Assembly: GCF_015999305.1 (NCBI RefSeq)
Contig: NZ_JAEAGP010000001.1
Coordinates: forward strand, 2,817,001 to 2,881,000
Length of the DNA: 64,000 bases
Reading direction: 5' to 3'
Source: Erythrobacter sp. YJ-T3-07
GTDB lineage: Bacteria > Pseudomonadota > Alphaproteobacteria > Sphingomonadales > Sphingomonadaceae
Shown piece by piece: positions 17,153 through 25,895 of the stretch (within the stretch, counting starts at the first letter, position 1; each line of letters starts with the position of its first letter). Below the pieces are notes generated by a model. It was not told where the DNA came from and searched no databases. It saw only the letters and a list, made by a program, of their open reading frames with translations. Position numbers and translations under genes: made by a program.

Positions 17153-18652
17153 ATGCGCACTATCGACCACCATCTCGCGGCAGGCGTCGCCGCCGGCGAA
17201 GCCGCCCGCACCCACAAGGTGTGGAACCCCTCGACCGGCGAGGTGCAGGCCGAGGTTGCGCTGGGCGATGCCGCGCTGCTCGCACGGGCGGTGGCCAAGG
17301 CGAAGGAAGTCCAGCCGGAATGGGCCGCGACCAACCCGCAGCGCCGCGCGCGCGTGATGTTCGAATTCAAGCGGCTGGTCGAAGCGAACAAGCAGGAACT
17401 GGCCGAGCTTCTTTCGAGCGAGCACGGCAAGGTTGTCGATGACGCGCATGGCGACGTGCAGCGCGGGCTCGAAGTGATCGAATATGCCTGCGGAATCCCG
17501 CAGGCGCTGAAGGGCGAATACACGCAAGGGGCGGGCCCGGGTATCGACGTTTATTCGATGCGCCAGCCGCTCGGCATCGGGGCGGGCATCACCCCGTTCA
17601 ACTTCCCGGCGATGATCCCGATGTGGATGTTCGGGATGGCGATCGCGGCAGGTAACGCCTTCATCCTCAAGCCGTCCGAACGCGATCCCAGCGTGCCCAT
17701 TCGCCTCGCGCAGCTGTTCGTCGAAGCGGGCGCGCCCGAGGGGCTGCTGCAGGTGGTCAACGGCGACAAGGAAATGGTCGACGCGATCCTCGACCATGAC
17801 GACATTGCCGCGATCAGCTTCGTCGGCTCGTCCGACATCGCGCAGTATATCTACTCGCGCGGCACCGCGAACGGGAAGCGCGTGCAGGCCTTCGGCGGCG
17901 CGAAGAACCACGGTATCGTGATGCCCGACGCCGATCTCGACCAGGTAGTGGGCGATCTGGCGGGCGCGGCCTTTGGTTCGGCGGGCGAACGCTGCATGGC
18001 GCTGCCCGTGGTGGTACCGGTGGGCGAGGATACTGCGAACCGTCTGCGCGAAAAACTGATCCCCGCGATCAACGCCCTGCGAGTCGGCATCTCGACCGAC
18101 AAGGATGCGCAATACGGCCCGGTGGTCACGCCCGAGCACAAGGCGCGGATCGAACAGTGGATCGACACCGCCGAGAAGGAAGGCGCCGAGGTCGTGATCG
18201 ATGGTCGCGGGTTTACGCTACAAGGCCACGAAAAGGGCTTCTTCGTCGGCCCGACCCTGCTCGACAAGGTCACCACCGACATGGAGAGCTACAAGGAAGA
18301 GATCTTCGGCCCCGTGCTCCAGATCGTGCGCGCAAAGGATTTCGAGGAAGCGGTCAAGCTGCCGAGCGAGCACCAGTATGGCAACGGCGTCGCCATCTTC
18401 ACCCGCAACGGCCACGCCGCGCGCGAGTTCGCGCACCGGGTGAACGTCGGCATGGTCGGCATCAACGTGCCGATCCCTGTGCCGGTCAGCTACCACAGCT
18501 TCGGCGGGTGGAAGCGTTCGGGCTTCGGCGACATCGACCAGTACGGCCAGGAAGGCCTGCGGTTCTGGACCAAGACCAAGAAGGTCACCCAGCGCTGGCC
18601 CGATGGCGGCGGCGACGGATCGAACGCCTTCGTCATCCCGACGATGGGTTGA
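17153..18652 (+). CDS. mmsA: CoA-acylating methylmalonate-semialdehyde dehydrogenase
   Basis: A 499-residue aldehyde dehydrogenase that oxidises methylmalonate semialdehyde with NAD+ and CoA to propionyl-CoA, the last step of valine catabolism. The catalytic cysteine lies in FGSAGERCMALPVVV (near residue 283), the sequence specific to MmsA-type enzymes. The cofactor region GITPFNFPAMIPMWMFGMAI is also diagnostic. GGAGAG precedes the ATG. The other valine genes lie 3.8 kb downstream on the same strand, beyond a lipoprotein block. Confidence 0.95.
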   Translation: MRTIDHHLAAGVAAGEAARTHKVWNPSTGEVQAEVALGDAALLARAVAKAKEVQPEWAATNPQRRARVMFEFKRLVEANKQELAELLSSEHGKVVDDAHGDVQRGLEVIEYACGIPQALKGEYTQGAGPGIDVYSMRQPLGIGAGITPFNFPAMIPMWMFGMAIAAGNAFILKPSERDPSVPIRLAQLFVEAGAPEGLLQVVNGDKEMVDAILDHDDIAAISFVGSSDIAQYIYSRGTANGKRVQAFGGAKNHGIVMPDADLDQVVGDLAGAAFGSAGERCMALPVVVPVGEDTANRLREKLIPAINALRVGISTDKDAQYGPVVTPEHKARIEQWIDTAEKEGAEVVIDGRGFTLQGHEKGFFVGPTLLDKVTTDMESYKEEIFGPVLQIVRAKDFEEAVKLPSEHQYGNGVAIFTRNGHAAREFAHRVNVGMVGINVPIPVPVSYHSFGGWKRSGFGDIDQYGQEGLRFWTKTKKVTQRWPDGGGDGSNAFVIPTMG

Positions 18653-18712
18653 TCCAAAGCCGGAAACCTTGCCAAAATCCGCTTGGGTCGCACCATTTCA
18701 GGGGGAAGACGG

Positions 18713-19444
18713 ATGACTATGGTCAGGTACATTGCGCCAGTGGCGGCTCTGGTCGCGCTGGCGGCATGCGGGGGTGAAGCGGAGGACGCGGACGGGAAAA
18801 GCGCGGACGCCGCGCCGCGCCCCGCGCAGGCAGAGCTCACGCCAACCGCGCTCGACGCCATCCCCGCGAATTTTCGCGGCGGGTGGGACAGTGTCGACGC
18901 GGGCGAGTTCGCGTGCACCACGCTCAGCGACACGGCGCTGACGATCGAGCCCAAGCTGCTGCAATATTACGAGGGCGCGTTCACTCCCGAGACGATCTCG
19001 CAGATCTCCGACGACCGGATCGAGAGCGAGGGCTTCTTCGAGTATGCCGACGACCGGTCGAAAGAGTCCTACACGCTGCGGCTGTCGGACGGTGGCAAGC
19101 GCCTGACCCTTTCGGGCGACGGTTTCGAGCCGTTCGAATTCCGCAAGTGCGCGACAATCCGCGAGGCGCATCTGATCCCGTCCGAGTACGAAGGTACCTG
19201 GTCCACCCACGGCACCTGCAAGGCCGCCGCCGACAGCCTGATCAGGATCGCGCCGACGACGATCACCTGGCAGGGCAAGACGAGCAATTTCACCAAGGTC
19301 CACTACGCCGGGCCGAACGCGATCGAGCTGGAAGACGACGGCCAGGAAGAACCCTACGGCATCGTGCTGGACCAGGGGGGCAAGAGCGGTTCCCTGGTCG
19401 GCCCTGGCCACAGCCCGATCCCGCTGACCAGATGTTCCGGCTGA
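18713..19444 (+). CDS. lipoprotein with two copies of a small repeated domain
   Basis: A 243-residue lipoprotein: signal MTMVRYIAPVAALVALAAC with lipobox LAAC (lipidated C19). Two similar segments follow, each beginning with a P-x-x-F/Y-x-G-x-W signature and a following cysteine: IPANFRGGWD...FACTTLSDTALTIEP (about residue 50) and IPSEYEGTWSTHGTCKAAADSLIRIAP (about 160). The same pattern recurs in the three neighbouring lipoproteins. AGGGGGAAG precedes the chosen ATG; an upstream ATG at 18683 is less likely because the signal peptide starts at 18713. Function unknown; probably anchored to the outer-membrane inner leaflet. Confidence 0.75.
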   Translation: MTMVRYIAPVAALVALAACGGEAEDADGKSADAAPRPAQAELTPTALDAIPANFRGGWDSVDAGEFACTTLSDTALTIEPKLLQYYEGAFTPETISQISDDRIESEGFFEYADDRSKESYTLRLSDGGKRLTLSGDGFEPFEFRKCATIREAHLIPSEYEGTWSTHGTCKAAADSLIRIAPTTITWQGKTSNFTKVHYAGPNAIELEDDGQEEPYGIVLDQGGKSGSLVGPGHSPIPLTRCSG

Positions 19445-19484
19445 GCTTTCGGACAGGGTGTCGACAGCAGGAAGCGCACGGACA

Positions 19485-20063
19485 ATGAAATCGCTTGCCC
19501 TCCTGTCGTCGGTCGCTCTCGGCGTGACGGCCTGCTCCGCCGCCGACAGATCCAAGGATTCTGTACCCGGCTCGAACGCGCCTGCGCCCTCCGTCGAGAA
19601 TGGCCAGATTCCGGTCGCCATCGAAACGGCCAGAAAGATCGAGGGCAGCGCGGCGCGACCCTACGCCGCACCCTGGCCCGGGCTTTTCCCGGACGACGAC
19701 CTGCCCGAGGGGCAAAGTGCCCGGCGGAGGAGCTTCCCCGTGGCGATCCGGGGGAAATGGCGCGAGACCGAAGACACCCGGGTATCCAGCACGCAGTGCG
19801 ACGGCTTCCTGCCCGACAACATGGGCAAGGTGCTGACCATCCGCGACGATAGCTACACCTTTTTCGAACCCGGAGGACGGCTCGTCTCGGTCAGCGAGCG
19901 CGAGCCGGAACGCATCCGCGCCCTGTTCAACACGAAGTTTGGGGACGATCCGAGCCAGGACGAGCTCGAATTCAGCGTCGATCCCGCGTCCGGAACTCTG
20001 ACCGTCCACAATTTCGACACGGATGAACACTTTATGCGGACATATCGCCGCTGTCCGGGCTAG
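19485..20063 (+). CDS. lipoprotein, paralogue of the next gene
   Basis: A 192-residue lipoprotein with signal MKSLALLSSVALGVTAC and lipidated C17. After a proline-rich linker, the C-terminal 110 residues (AIRGKWRETED...QCDG...NMGKVLTIRDD.YTFFE.GG...TYRRCPG) match those of the following gene almost position by position, so the two arose by tandem duplication. The G-K-W signature and following cysteine relate it to the flanking lipoproteins. Only 40 bp separates it from the upstream gene and 10 bp from the downstream one, so it is in an operon. No enzymatic motif is visible. Confidence 0.78.
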   Translation: MKSLALLSSVALGVTACSAADRSKDSVPGSNAPAPSVENGQIPVAIETARKIEGSAARPYAAPWPGLFPDDDLPEGQSARRRSFPVAIRGKWRETEDTRVSSTQCDGFLPDNMGKVLTIRDDSYTFFEPGGRLVSVSEREPERIRALFNTKFGDDPSQDELEFSVDPASGTLTVHNFDTDEHFMRTYRRCPG

Positions 20064-20073
20064 TCTTACCCTC

Positions 20074-20634
20074 ATGCGTTTTTGCCTTCCCCTGCTGATT
20101 GCCCTGCTCGCCACGTCTGCGTGCTCGCCCACACCGAACGAGCAGGAGACCTCCGACGCAGATGCACCCCTGCAAGGCCAAGACGCCGCCCAGACCCCGA
20201 TCCCGGTCGAACCCGATGGCGGGATCGGCGACGGGGCGGGCCCGCCCAAGGATTTGCCGTCGGACGGTGACGCGCAACAGGAACCCAGTGCCTTTGCGCA
20301 AACCTTCCCCACAGCGATCCGCGGCAAATGGCGTCAAACCGATGGCGCAGCGGTGACCAAAGCCCAGTGCGATGGCTACCAGCAGGGGAATATGGGCAAG
20401 GTGCTGACCATCCGCGAAGACGGCTATTCGTTCTTCGAAACCGGCGGAAAGTTCATCTCCGTCTCGGACCGCGCGCCCGGCCACATCCGCGCGCTGTTCG
20501 ACACCACCTATGCCGACGAGCCAACCCGTGACGAGCTGGAATTCCGGGTCGATCCGGTGGCAAAGACCCTGACCGTCCGCAATTTCGACACGGGTGAACG
20601 CTCCACCACTACCTACCGCCGCTGCCCGGGCTAG
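20074..20634 (+). CDS. lipoprotein, tandem paralogue
   Basis: A 186-residue lipoprotein: signal MRFCLPLLIALLATSAC with lipidated C17, an acidic, glutamine- and proline-rich linker to about residue 85, then the shared domain AIRGKWRQTDG...QCDGYQQGNMGKVLTIREDGYSFFETGG...TYRRCPG. More than half of the domain residues are identical to the previous gene, while the linkers differ, as expected for an older tandem duplication. The start at 20074 is fixed by the signal peptide. Function unknown. Confidence 0.78.
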   Translation: MRFCLPLLIALLATSACSPTPNEQETSDADAPLQGQDAAQTPIPVEPDGGIGDGAGPPKDLPSDGDAQQEPSAFAQTFPTAIRGKWRQTDGAAVTKAQCDGYQQGNMGKVLTIREDGYSFFETGGKFISVSDRAPGHIRALFDTTYADEPTRDELEFRVDPVAKTLTVRNFDTGERSTTTYRRCPG

Positions 20635-20644
20635 CGTTCGGGCC

Positions 20645-21607
20645 ATGCGCTGGCTCCTTCCCCTCCTGCTCGGTCTGCTCGCTGCGTGCGCGCATGCCGG
20701 GACCGCACCCACCCCGCCGCAGTCGCCCGAAAAGCGGATCGCGCTCAGCTTCGACGATGCGCCGCGCGCGCCCGGAGCTTTTCTCACCGAGGAAGAGCGC
20801 ACCCGGCTGCTGATCGAGAACCTTGCCGGGGCGGGCGTCGATCAGGCGGTGTTCTTCGTCAATCCGGGGCGGATCGAGGATACGGATGACGAGGCGCGGA
20901 TCGCGGCCTATGTCGCCGCCGGGCACGTGATCGCCAACCATTCGGCGACCCACCCCCACCTCTCGCAGACGGACGCAGCCGCATATCTGGCCGATATCGA
21001 CGACGCCGAGCAATGGCTGCGCGGGCGCGCGGGATACCGCCCGTGGTTCCGCTATCCCTACCTCGACGAAGGTCGGCAGGACAAAGCGAAGCGCGACGCG
21101 GTGCGCGAAGGTCTCGCGCACCGCGGCCTGTCCAACGGCTATGTCACCGTGGATGCGAGCGACTGGTTCTACGAAGGCGCAGCCAAGCGCGCGATGGCGG
21201 AAGGCCGGGCGATCGACCGGCAGGCGCTGCGCGATCTCTACATCGAAACGCAGGTCGATGCGGCCGAGTTCTACGACCAGCTCGCACGGCAGACGATCGG
21301 GCGTTCCCCGGTTCACGTGATCCTGCTGCACGAGACGGACCTCAACGCCATGTGGATCGGCGATCTGGTCCGCGCGCTGGAGGCAAAAGGCTGGACCATC
21401 GTCGGCGCGGACGAGGCCTATGCCGATCCCTTCGCCGATTTCGCCCCGGCCTATGACACGCCTTCCGCGCAGGGCAGCCTGACCGAGATGGTCGCGTGGG
21501 AAAAGGGCCTGCCCGCCCCCCGCTGGTATCGCGGCAACGACACCGATCTGGCGCAGGAATGGTTCGACACCCGCGTGCTCGGCCTGCCGCGCGAACGCAA
21601 CGACTGA
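20645..21607 (+). CDS. polysaccharide deacetylase (NodB homology) lipoprotein
   Basis: A 320-residue carbohydrate esterase family 4-like protein. The N-terminus MRWLLPLLLGLLAAC is a lipoprotein signal. The NodB domain shows the catalytic Asp pair in ALSFDDAPRAPG (near residue 40), the metal-binding HxxxH as NHSATHPHLS (near residue 100), and RYPYLDEG (near 140). It is expected to remove acetyl groups from a cell-envelope polysaccharide or peptidoglycan. It starts 10 bp after the preceding lipoprotein gene and is embedded in the lipoprotein cluster. Confidence 0.85.
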   Translation: MRWLLPLLLGLLAACAHAGTAPTPPQSPEKRIALSFDDAPRAPGAFLTEEERTRLLIENLAGAGVDQAVFFVNPGRIEDTDDEARIAAYVAAGHVIANHSATHPHLSQTDAAAYLADIDDAEQWLRGRAGYRPWFRYPYLDEGRQDKAKRDAVREGLAHRGLSNGYVTVDASDWFYEGAAKRAMAEGRAIDRQALRDLYIETQVDAAEFYDQLARQTIGRSPVHVILLHETDLNAMWIGDLVRALEAKGWTIVGADEAYADPFADFAPAYDTPSAQGSLTEMVAWEKGLPAPRWYRGNDTDLAQEWFDTRVLGLPRERND

Positions 21608-21742
21608 CCTTTTCCGAAGAAGCTGCTATCCTGCAGCCACCATGCAATTTGCGCCGGGTCTCCGCGCCGCCGTTCCGGTCGGCCTCGCGAAAAGCGGGCC
21701 ACGCAGCGGCGCATCGACCCGGGCTGCTCGTGGGGGCATTTT

Positions 21743-22393
21743 ATGATGATGAAACGGATCATGCCGGCAGCCGCGACGCTGATCGTGCTGACAGGCTGCG
21801 ACCGGACCGGCGAGGTCGCCCAGCCGGACCCCGCCGCAAGCGCAACCGCGGATGATCCGGCGATCGACCCGCGCCGCGTCGCCACCCCCGCCCCGGACGA
21901 CGCGACCCGCGAAGCTGCGCCTGCCACCGCGGGCACGCCTGCACCTGCCGCGAGCGAAAGCGCCCCGCCAAGCCCATCGCCCCGACCCTCGCCTGCGCCG
22001 TCCAGCGAACCGACGCTCTACACCCTGCCCAATGTCCCGTCGGGCGATGTCGCGCGCAACCGCGCCGCGCTGACTGCGATTCCGGCGATCTATCTGGGCC
22101 AATGGGATGGCGTCGAGGGCAGCTGCGCGCCGGACTCCGACCTGCGCATGATGGTGCGCCCGGGCAGCATTGGCTTTTACGAATCGCGGGGCGAGGTCAC
22201 CGCGGTACGCCGGACCCGGGATGGGCTGGTGGTGTCGCTGGCGATGGAAGGCGAAGGCGAGCGCTGGGAAGAAGACTACTCGATGCGCCTGGTCGGCGGG
22301 CGGGAGCGGCTGGCCGTCACCACATCAAGCTACCCCGATCGCATCACGATGCGCAAGCGCTGCCCGGCGGATCGCGGCTCCAGCGCACCCTGA
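21743..22393 (+). CDS. lipoprotein with proline/alanine-rich linker
   Basis: A 216-residue lipoprotein: signal MMMKRIMPAAATLIVLTGC, lipidated cysteine at about 19, then a long Ala/Pro/Ser linker to residue 90. The C-terminal domain ALTAIPAIYLGQWDGVEGSCAPDSDLRMMVRPGSIGFYESRGEV has the same P-x-x-x-x-G-x-W and Cys pattern as the other three lipoproteins in this cluster. It lies 135 bp after the deacetylase and 64 bp before the acyl-CoA dehydrogenase. Function unknown. Confidence 0.72.
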   Translation: MMMKRIMPAAATLIVLTGCDRTGEVAQPDPAASATADDPAIDPRRVATPAPDDATREAAPATAGTPAPAASESAPPSPSPRPSPAPSSEPTLYTLPNVPSGDVARNRAALTAIPAIYLGQWDGVEGSCAPDSDLRMMVRPGSIGFYESRGEVTAVRRTRDGLVVSLAMEGEGERWEEDYSMRLVGGRERLAVTTSSYPDRITMRKRCPADRGSSAP

Positions 22394-22457
22394 TCGCAGC
22401 CCGCCCTAGCGTTTTGTCCCCTTTTCTATCCGCGTCCGGGGGGCTAGGTCGCCTCCC

Positions 22458-23603
22458 ATGACCGGACAATTCCAGCTTTCAGACGACCAGCTCGCGATCC
22501 AGGACATGGCGCAGCGGTTCACCGCCGACAACATCACGCCCCATGCGGGCAAGTGGGACGAGGAACACCACTTCCCCGTCGACACGATCAAGCAGACCGC
22601 CGAGCTCGGCTTCGGTGCGATCTACGTCAGCGAGGAGAGCGGCGGGATCGGCCTCGGCCGCCTCGAAGCGGCGCTGATCATGGAGGCGATGGCCTATGGC
22701 TGCCCCACCACCAGCGCGTTCATCTCGATCCACAACATGGCGAGCTGGATGATCGACCGCTTCGGCGGCGAAGGCGTGAAGGAGAAATACCTTCCCCAGC
22801 TGGTGACGATGGAAAAGCTCGCTTCCTACTGCCTTACCGAACCGGGCAGCGGATCAGACGCGGCGGGGCTCAAGACGCAGGCCGTGCTGGACGGCGACCA
22901 CTACGTGCTGAACGGCACCAAGCAGTTCATCTCCGGCGGCGGCGTGAACGACGTCTACGTCACCATGGTCCGCACGGGCGAGCACAAGACCAAGGGCATC
23001 ACCTGCCTCGTGGTCGACAAGGACACGCCCGGTGTTTCCTTCGGCGCGCCCGAAAAGAAGCTCGGCTGGAATGCCAGCCCGACCGCCCAGGTCATCTTCG
23101 AGGATGCGCGCGTGCCGGTCGAAAACCGCGTGGGCGACGAAGGCGAAGGCTTCCGCTTCGCGATGATGGGGCTCGACGGCGGACGGCTGAACATCGGCGC
23201 GTGCTCGCTCGGCGGGGCGCAGCGCTGCCTCGACGAGGCGGTGAAGTACACCAAGGAACGCCAGCAGTTCGACCAGCGGATCGCTGACTTCCAGAACACG
23301 CAGTTCATGCTCGCCGACATGGCGACCGATCTCGAGGCGGCGCGCGCTCTGCTTTACCTGGCGGCGGCGAAAGTCACCGACAACGCGCCCGACAAGTCGC
23401 GCTTCTCCGCGATGGCCAAGCGGCTGGCGACCGACAACGGCAGCAAGGTCGTCAACGACGCGCTGCAGCTGTTCGGCGGCTACGGCTACCTCAAGGATTA
23501 CCCCATCGAACGCTACTGGCGCGACCTGCGCGTCCACTCGATCCTCGAAGGCACCAACCAGGTGATGCGCATGATCGTGGGCCGGGATCTGCTGCGGCAG
23601 TGA
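22458..23603 (+). CDS. isobutyryl-CoA dehydrogenase-like acyl-CoA dehydrogenase
   Basis: A 381-residue acyl-CoA dehydrogenase, FAD-dependent and electron-transferring-flavoprotein-linked. Family segments: YCLTEPGSGSDAAGLKT (near residue 128), FISGGG, the C-terminal QLFGGYGYLKDYPIERYWRDLRV and ILEGTNQVMRMIVGRDLL, where the glutamate of EGTNQ is the usual catalytic base. Followed by HIBYL-CoA hydrolase, enoyl-CoA hydratase and 3-hydroxyisobutyrate dehydrogenase, so the likely substrate is isobutyryl-CoA from valine; this is inferred from context. Confidence 0.88.
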   Translation: MTGQFQLSDDQLAIQDMAQRFTADNITPHAGKWDEEHHFPVDTIKQTAELGFGAIYVSEESGGIGLGRLEAALIMEAMAYGCPTTSAFISIHNMASWMIDRFGGEGVKEKYLPQLVTMEKLASYCLTEPGSGSDAAGLKTQAVLDGDHYVLNGTKQFISGGGVNDVYVTMVRTGEHKTKGITCLVVDKDTPGVSFGAPEKKLGWNASPTAQVIFEDARVPVENRVGDEGEGFRFAMMGLDGGRLNIGACSLGGAQRCLDEAVKYTKERQQFDQRIADFQNTQFMLADMATDLEAARALLYLAAAKVTDNAPDKSRFSAMAKRLATDNGSKVVNDALQLFGGYGYLKDYPIERYWRDLRVHSILEGTNQVMRMIVGRDLLRQ

Positions 23604-23620
23604 TTTTTGCGCCCCACATC

Positions 23621-23758
23621 TCCCTCCCCTTGAGGGGAGGGATAGCGAGACTTGCAAGCTTGCTTGCTAGTCGCAGCAGGGAGGGGCTTGCCAACCTGCC
23701 GGCCCTGCTCTGCCATTCCCCCCACCCCTCGATCCCCTCCCCTGAAGGGGAGGGGAGG
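23621..23758. repeat. CCCTCCCC palindromic repeat, family B copy 1
   Basis: A 138-bp element with a GC-rich hairpin at each end (CCTCCCCTTGAGGGGAGG on the left, CCCCTCCCCTGAAGGGGAGG on the right) and an inner part AGCGAGACTTG...TAGTCGCAGC. It fills the gap between the acyl-CoA dehydrogenase and the hydrolase. Related copies are at 25751-25880 and 30627-30743. The right hairpin ends next to the ribosome-binding region of the next gene. Confidence 0.85.
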
Positions 23759-23766
23759 AAGTTTTT

Positions 23767-24840
23767 ATGACCGATCAACTCAACATCCACGCCCACCAGA
23801 ACGTGGGCCATATCTCCTTGAACCGCCCCAAGGCGATCCACGCGCTGACCACCGAAATGTGCGTCGCGATGGCCGATGCGCTGACCGAGTGGGCCAGCCA
23901 CGATGGGATCGCCGCGGTGATGATCGACCATGCCCCCTCGCCGGATGGCGATCCAAAATACTCGCGCGGCTTCTGCGCGGGCGGCGATATCGCGATGCTG
24001 CGCAACTCGGCCCTCAATGACGAGGGCAAGACCGGGCGCGAGTTCTTCCACGCCGAGTACCAGCTCAACCACCAGCTGTTCACCTACACCAAGCCGGTGG
24101 TCGCCTTCATGGACGGGATCACGATGGGCGGCGGGGTCGGCATCAGCCAGCCTGCGGCGTTCCGCGTGGCGACCGAGAACACCAGGTTCGCCATGCCCGA
24201 GACGGGCATCGGCCTGTTTCCGGACGTTGGCGGCGGCTGGTATCTTTCGCGCCTGCCGGGCCGCATCGGGCAGTTCCTCGCGCTGACCGGCGCGCGGCTC
24301 GACGGGGCGGAGTGCCATGCGGTCGGCCTCGCCACGCATTACATCGCGAGCGAGAAGCTGGCGCGGGTCAAGGCCGCGATCATCGACGACCCGGCCAACA
24401 TCCAGGCGATCCTCGACGAGGCATCCGAAACCCCGCCACAGCCACGCATCCTCGCCAACCGCGAGAATATCGACCGGCTGTTCGCGGGCCGCACGCTGGA
24501 GGAGATCCTCGCCGCGCTCGAAGCCGACGATTCCGAGTGGGCCGCGAAGGAACTCAAGACGCTGCGCGCCAAGAGCCCGCAGAGCTGCAAGGTCGCGCTG
24601 CGCCAGCTGGCGGACAGCCTGACGCTGGGCAGCTTCGCCGACGAGATGCGGATGGAATACCGCATCGGCAGCCGCGTGCTCGTCAGCCACGATTTCGCCG
24701 AAGGCGTCCGCGCGGTGATCGTCGACAAGACCGGCGCCCCGCAGTGGAACCCCGCCACGCCCCAGGGCGTAACCGACGAACAGATCGAGGCGATCTTCGC
24801 CGCCCTGCCCGAGGGCGAGGAGTGGACGCCGCTGGATTGA
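23767..24840 (+). CDS. 3-hydroxyisobutyryl-CoA hydrolase
   Basis: A 357-residue crotonase-fold hydrolase; the length (about 100 residues longer than a hydratase) and the sequence identify a HIBYL-CoA hydrolase, which releases 3-hydroxyisobutyrate in valine degradation. Visible features: oxyanion-hole segment SRGFCAGGDIAML (near residue 65), MDGITMGGGVGISQPA (near 117), and the active-site ETGIGLFPDVGGGWYLSRLPG near 140. The C-terminal part (WAAKELKTLRAKSPQSCKVALRQL) is specific to this subfamily. The GGGGAGGGGAGG hairpin of the preceding repeat doubles as its upstream purine-rich region. Confidence 0.9.
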   Translation: MTDQLNIHAHQNVGHISLNRPKAIHALTTEMCVAMADALTEWASHDGIAAVMIDHAPSPDGDPKYSRGFCAGGDIAMLRNSALNDEGKTGREFFHAEYQLNHQLFTYTKPVVAFMDGITMGGGVGISQPAAFRVATENTRFAMPETGIGLFPDVGGGWYLSRLPGRIGQFLALTGARLDGAECHAVGLATHYIASEKLARVKAAIIDDPANIQAILDEASETPPQPRILANRENIDRLFAGRTLEEILAALEADDSEWAAKELKTLRAKSPQSCKVALRQLADSLTLGSFADEMRMEYRIGSRVLVSHDFAEGVRAVIVDKTGAPQWNPATPQGVTDEQIEAIFAALPEGEEWTPLD

Positions 24841-24864
24841 CTAGCGCAGGATTGCTTCCTTCCT

Positions 24865-24943
24865 CGTCATTGCGAGCGAAGCGAAGCAATCCATGGACCA
24901 GCACCTTGGATTGCCGCGTCGCCTGCGGCTCCTCGCAATGACG
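24865..24943. repeat. CGTCATTGCGAG palindromic repeat, family C
   Basis: A 79-bp imperfect palindrome: CGTCATTGCGAGCGAAGCG at the left, CTCCTCGCAATGACG at the right, with AATCCA...TGGATT inside. Elements of this exact type are scattered in many bacterial genomes. It fills the gap between the hydrolase and the enoyl-CoA hydratase and ends 14 bp before the next ATG. Confidence 0.88.
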
Positions 24944-24957
24944 AATTTGGAGTAGAC

Positions 24958-25740
24958 ATGCCCTACGAAACCATCACCACCGAGACCGACGGTGCCGTCA
25001 CCACGATCACGCTCAACCGCCCGCAGGCATTGAACGCGCTTTCCAGCGTGGTGCTCGACGAGCTGATCGACGCCTTCGCCGCCTACCAGAACGACGACAG
25101 CCAGCTGTGCGCGATCCTGACCGGCTCGGGCGACAAGGCCTTCGCCGCGGGCGCGGACATCAAGGAAATGAGCGAGAAGGACGCGGCGGATTTCTATCTG
25201 CAGGATTTCTTCGCCAAGTGGACCAGCCACATTGTCGAGGCGGTGCGCAAGCCGTGGATCGCGGCGGTCAACGGCTTCGCGCTCGGCGGCGGGTGCGAGC
25301 TTGCAATGATGGCGGACTTCATCATCGCCAGCGACAAGGCCAAGTTCGGTCAGCCCGAGATCAAGCTGGGCGTCGCGCCGGGCATGGGCGGTTCGCAGCG
25401 GCTGACCCGCGCGGTCGGCAAGGCGAAGGCGATGGAAATGTGCCTGACCGGCCGGATGATGGACGCCGAGGAAGCCGAGCGCAGCGGCCTCGTCGCACGC
25501 GTCGTGCCGCACGACACGCTGATGGACGAAGCGCGAGCCTCTGCGGCGACCATCGCCGGAATGCCGCCGATGGCCGCGATGGTGAACAAGGAAATGGTCA
25601 ACGCCGCCTACGAGACCTTCCTTGGCCAAGGCGTGCTCCACGAACGCCGCCTGTTCCAGATCCTCACCGCGACCGAGGACAAGGCCGAGGGCATGAAGGC
25701 CTTCATCGAGAAGCGCGACGGGCAGTGGAAGGGGCGGTGA
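24958..25740 (+). CDS. enoyl-CoA hydratase
   Basis: A 260-residue crotonase. The oxyanion-hole segments [12 protein letters not shown] and [20 protein letters not shown], and the catalytic glutamates in [25 protein letters not shown], are intact. It hydrates methacrylyl-CoA or other 2-enoyl-CoAs; between the hydrolase and mmsB it is expected to act in valine breakdown, before the hydrolase step. GGAG lies 8 bp before the ATG. Confidence 0.92.
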   Translation: MPYETITTETDGAVTTITLNRPQALNALSSVVLDELIDAFAAYQNDDSQLCAILTGSGDKAFAAGADIKEMSEKDAADFYLQDFFAKWTSHIVEAVRKPWIAAVNGFALGGGCELAMMADFIIASDKAKFGQPEIKLGVAPGMGGSQRLTRAVGKAKAMEMCLTGRMMDAEEAERSGLVARVVPHDTLMDEARASAATIAGMPPMAAMVNKEMVNAAYETFLGQGVLHERRLFQILTATEDKAEGMKAFIEKRDGQWKGR

Positions 25741-25750
25741 CCCCATGAGC

Positions 25751-25880
25751 CCTCTCCCCTTGAGGGGAGAGGGTTGGGAGAGGGGTCTGCAAGTCTCGCA
25801 GGTCAGATCGCCCCTCTCCAACTTCGGCTAGCGAGCAGGCTCGCAAGCCTGCGTATCCTCTCCCCGCACGGGGAGAGGGC
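25751..25880. repeat. CCTCTCCCC palindromic repeat, family B copy 2
   Basis: A 130-bp relative of the 23621 element. It has terminal hairpins CTCTCCCCTTGAGGGGAGAG and CTCTCCCCGCACGGGGAGAG, with an inner part containing TCTGCAAGTCTCGCAGG and GCGAGCAGGCTCGC. It occupies the gap before mmsB. Confidence 0.82.
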
Positions 25881-25895
25881 AATTGGAGAGATGCT

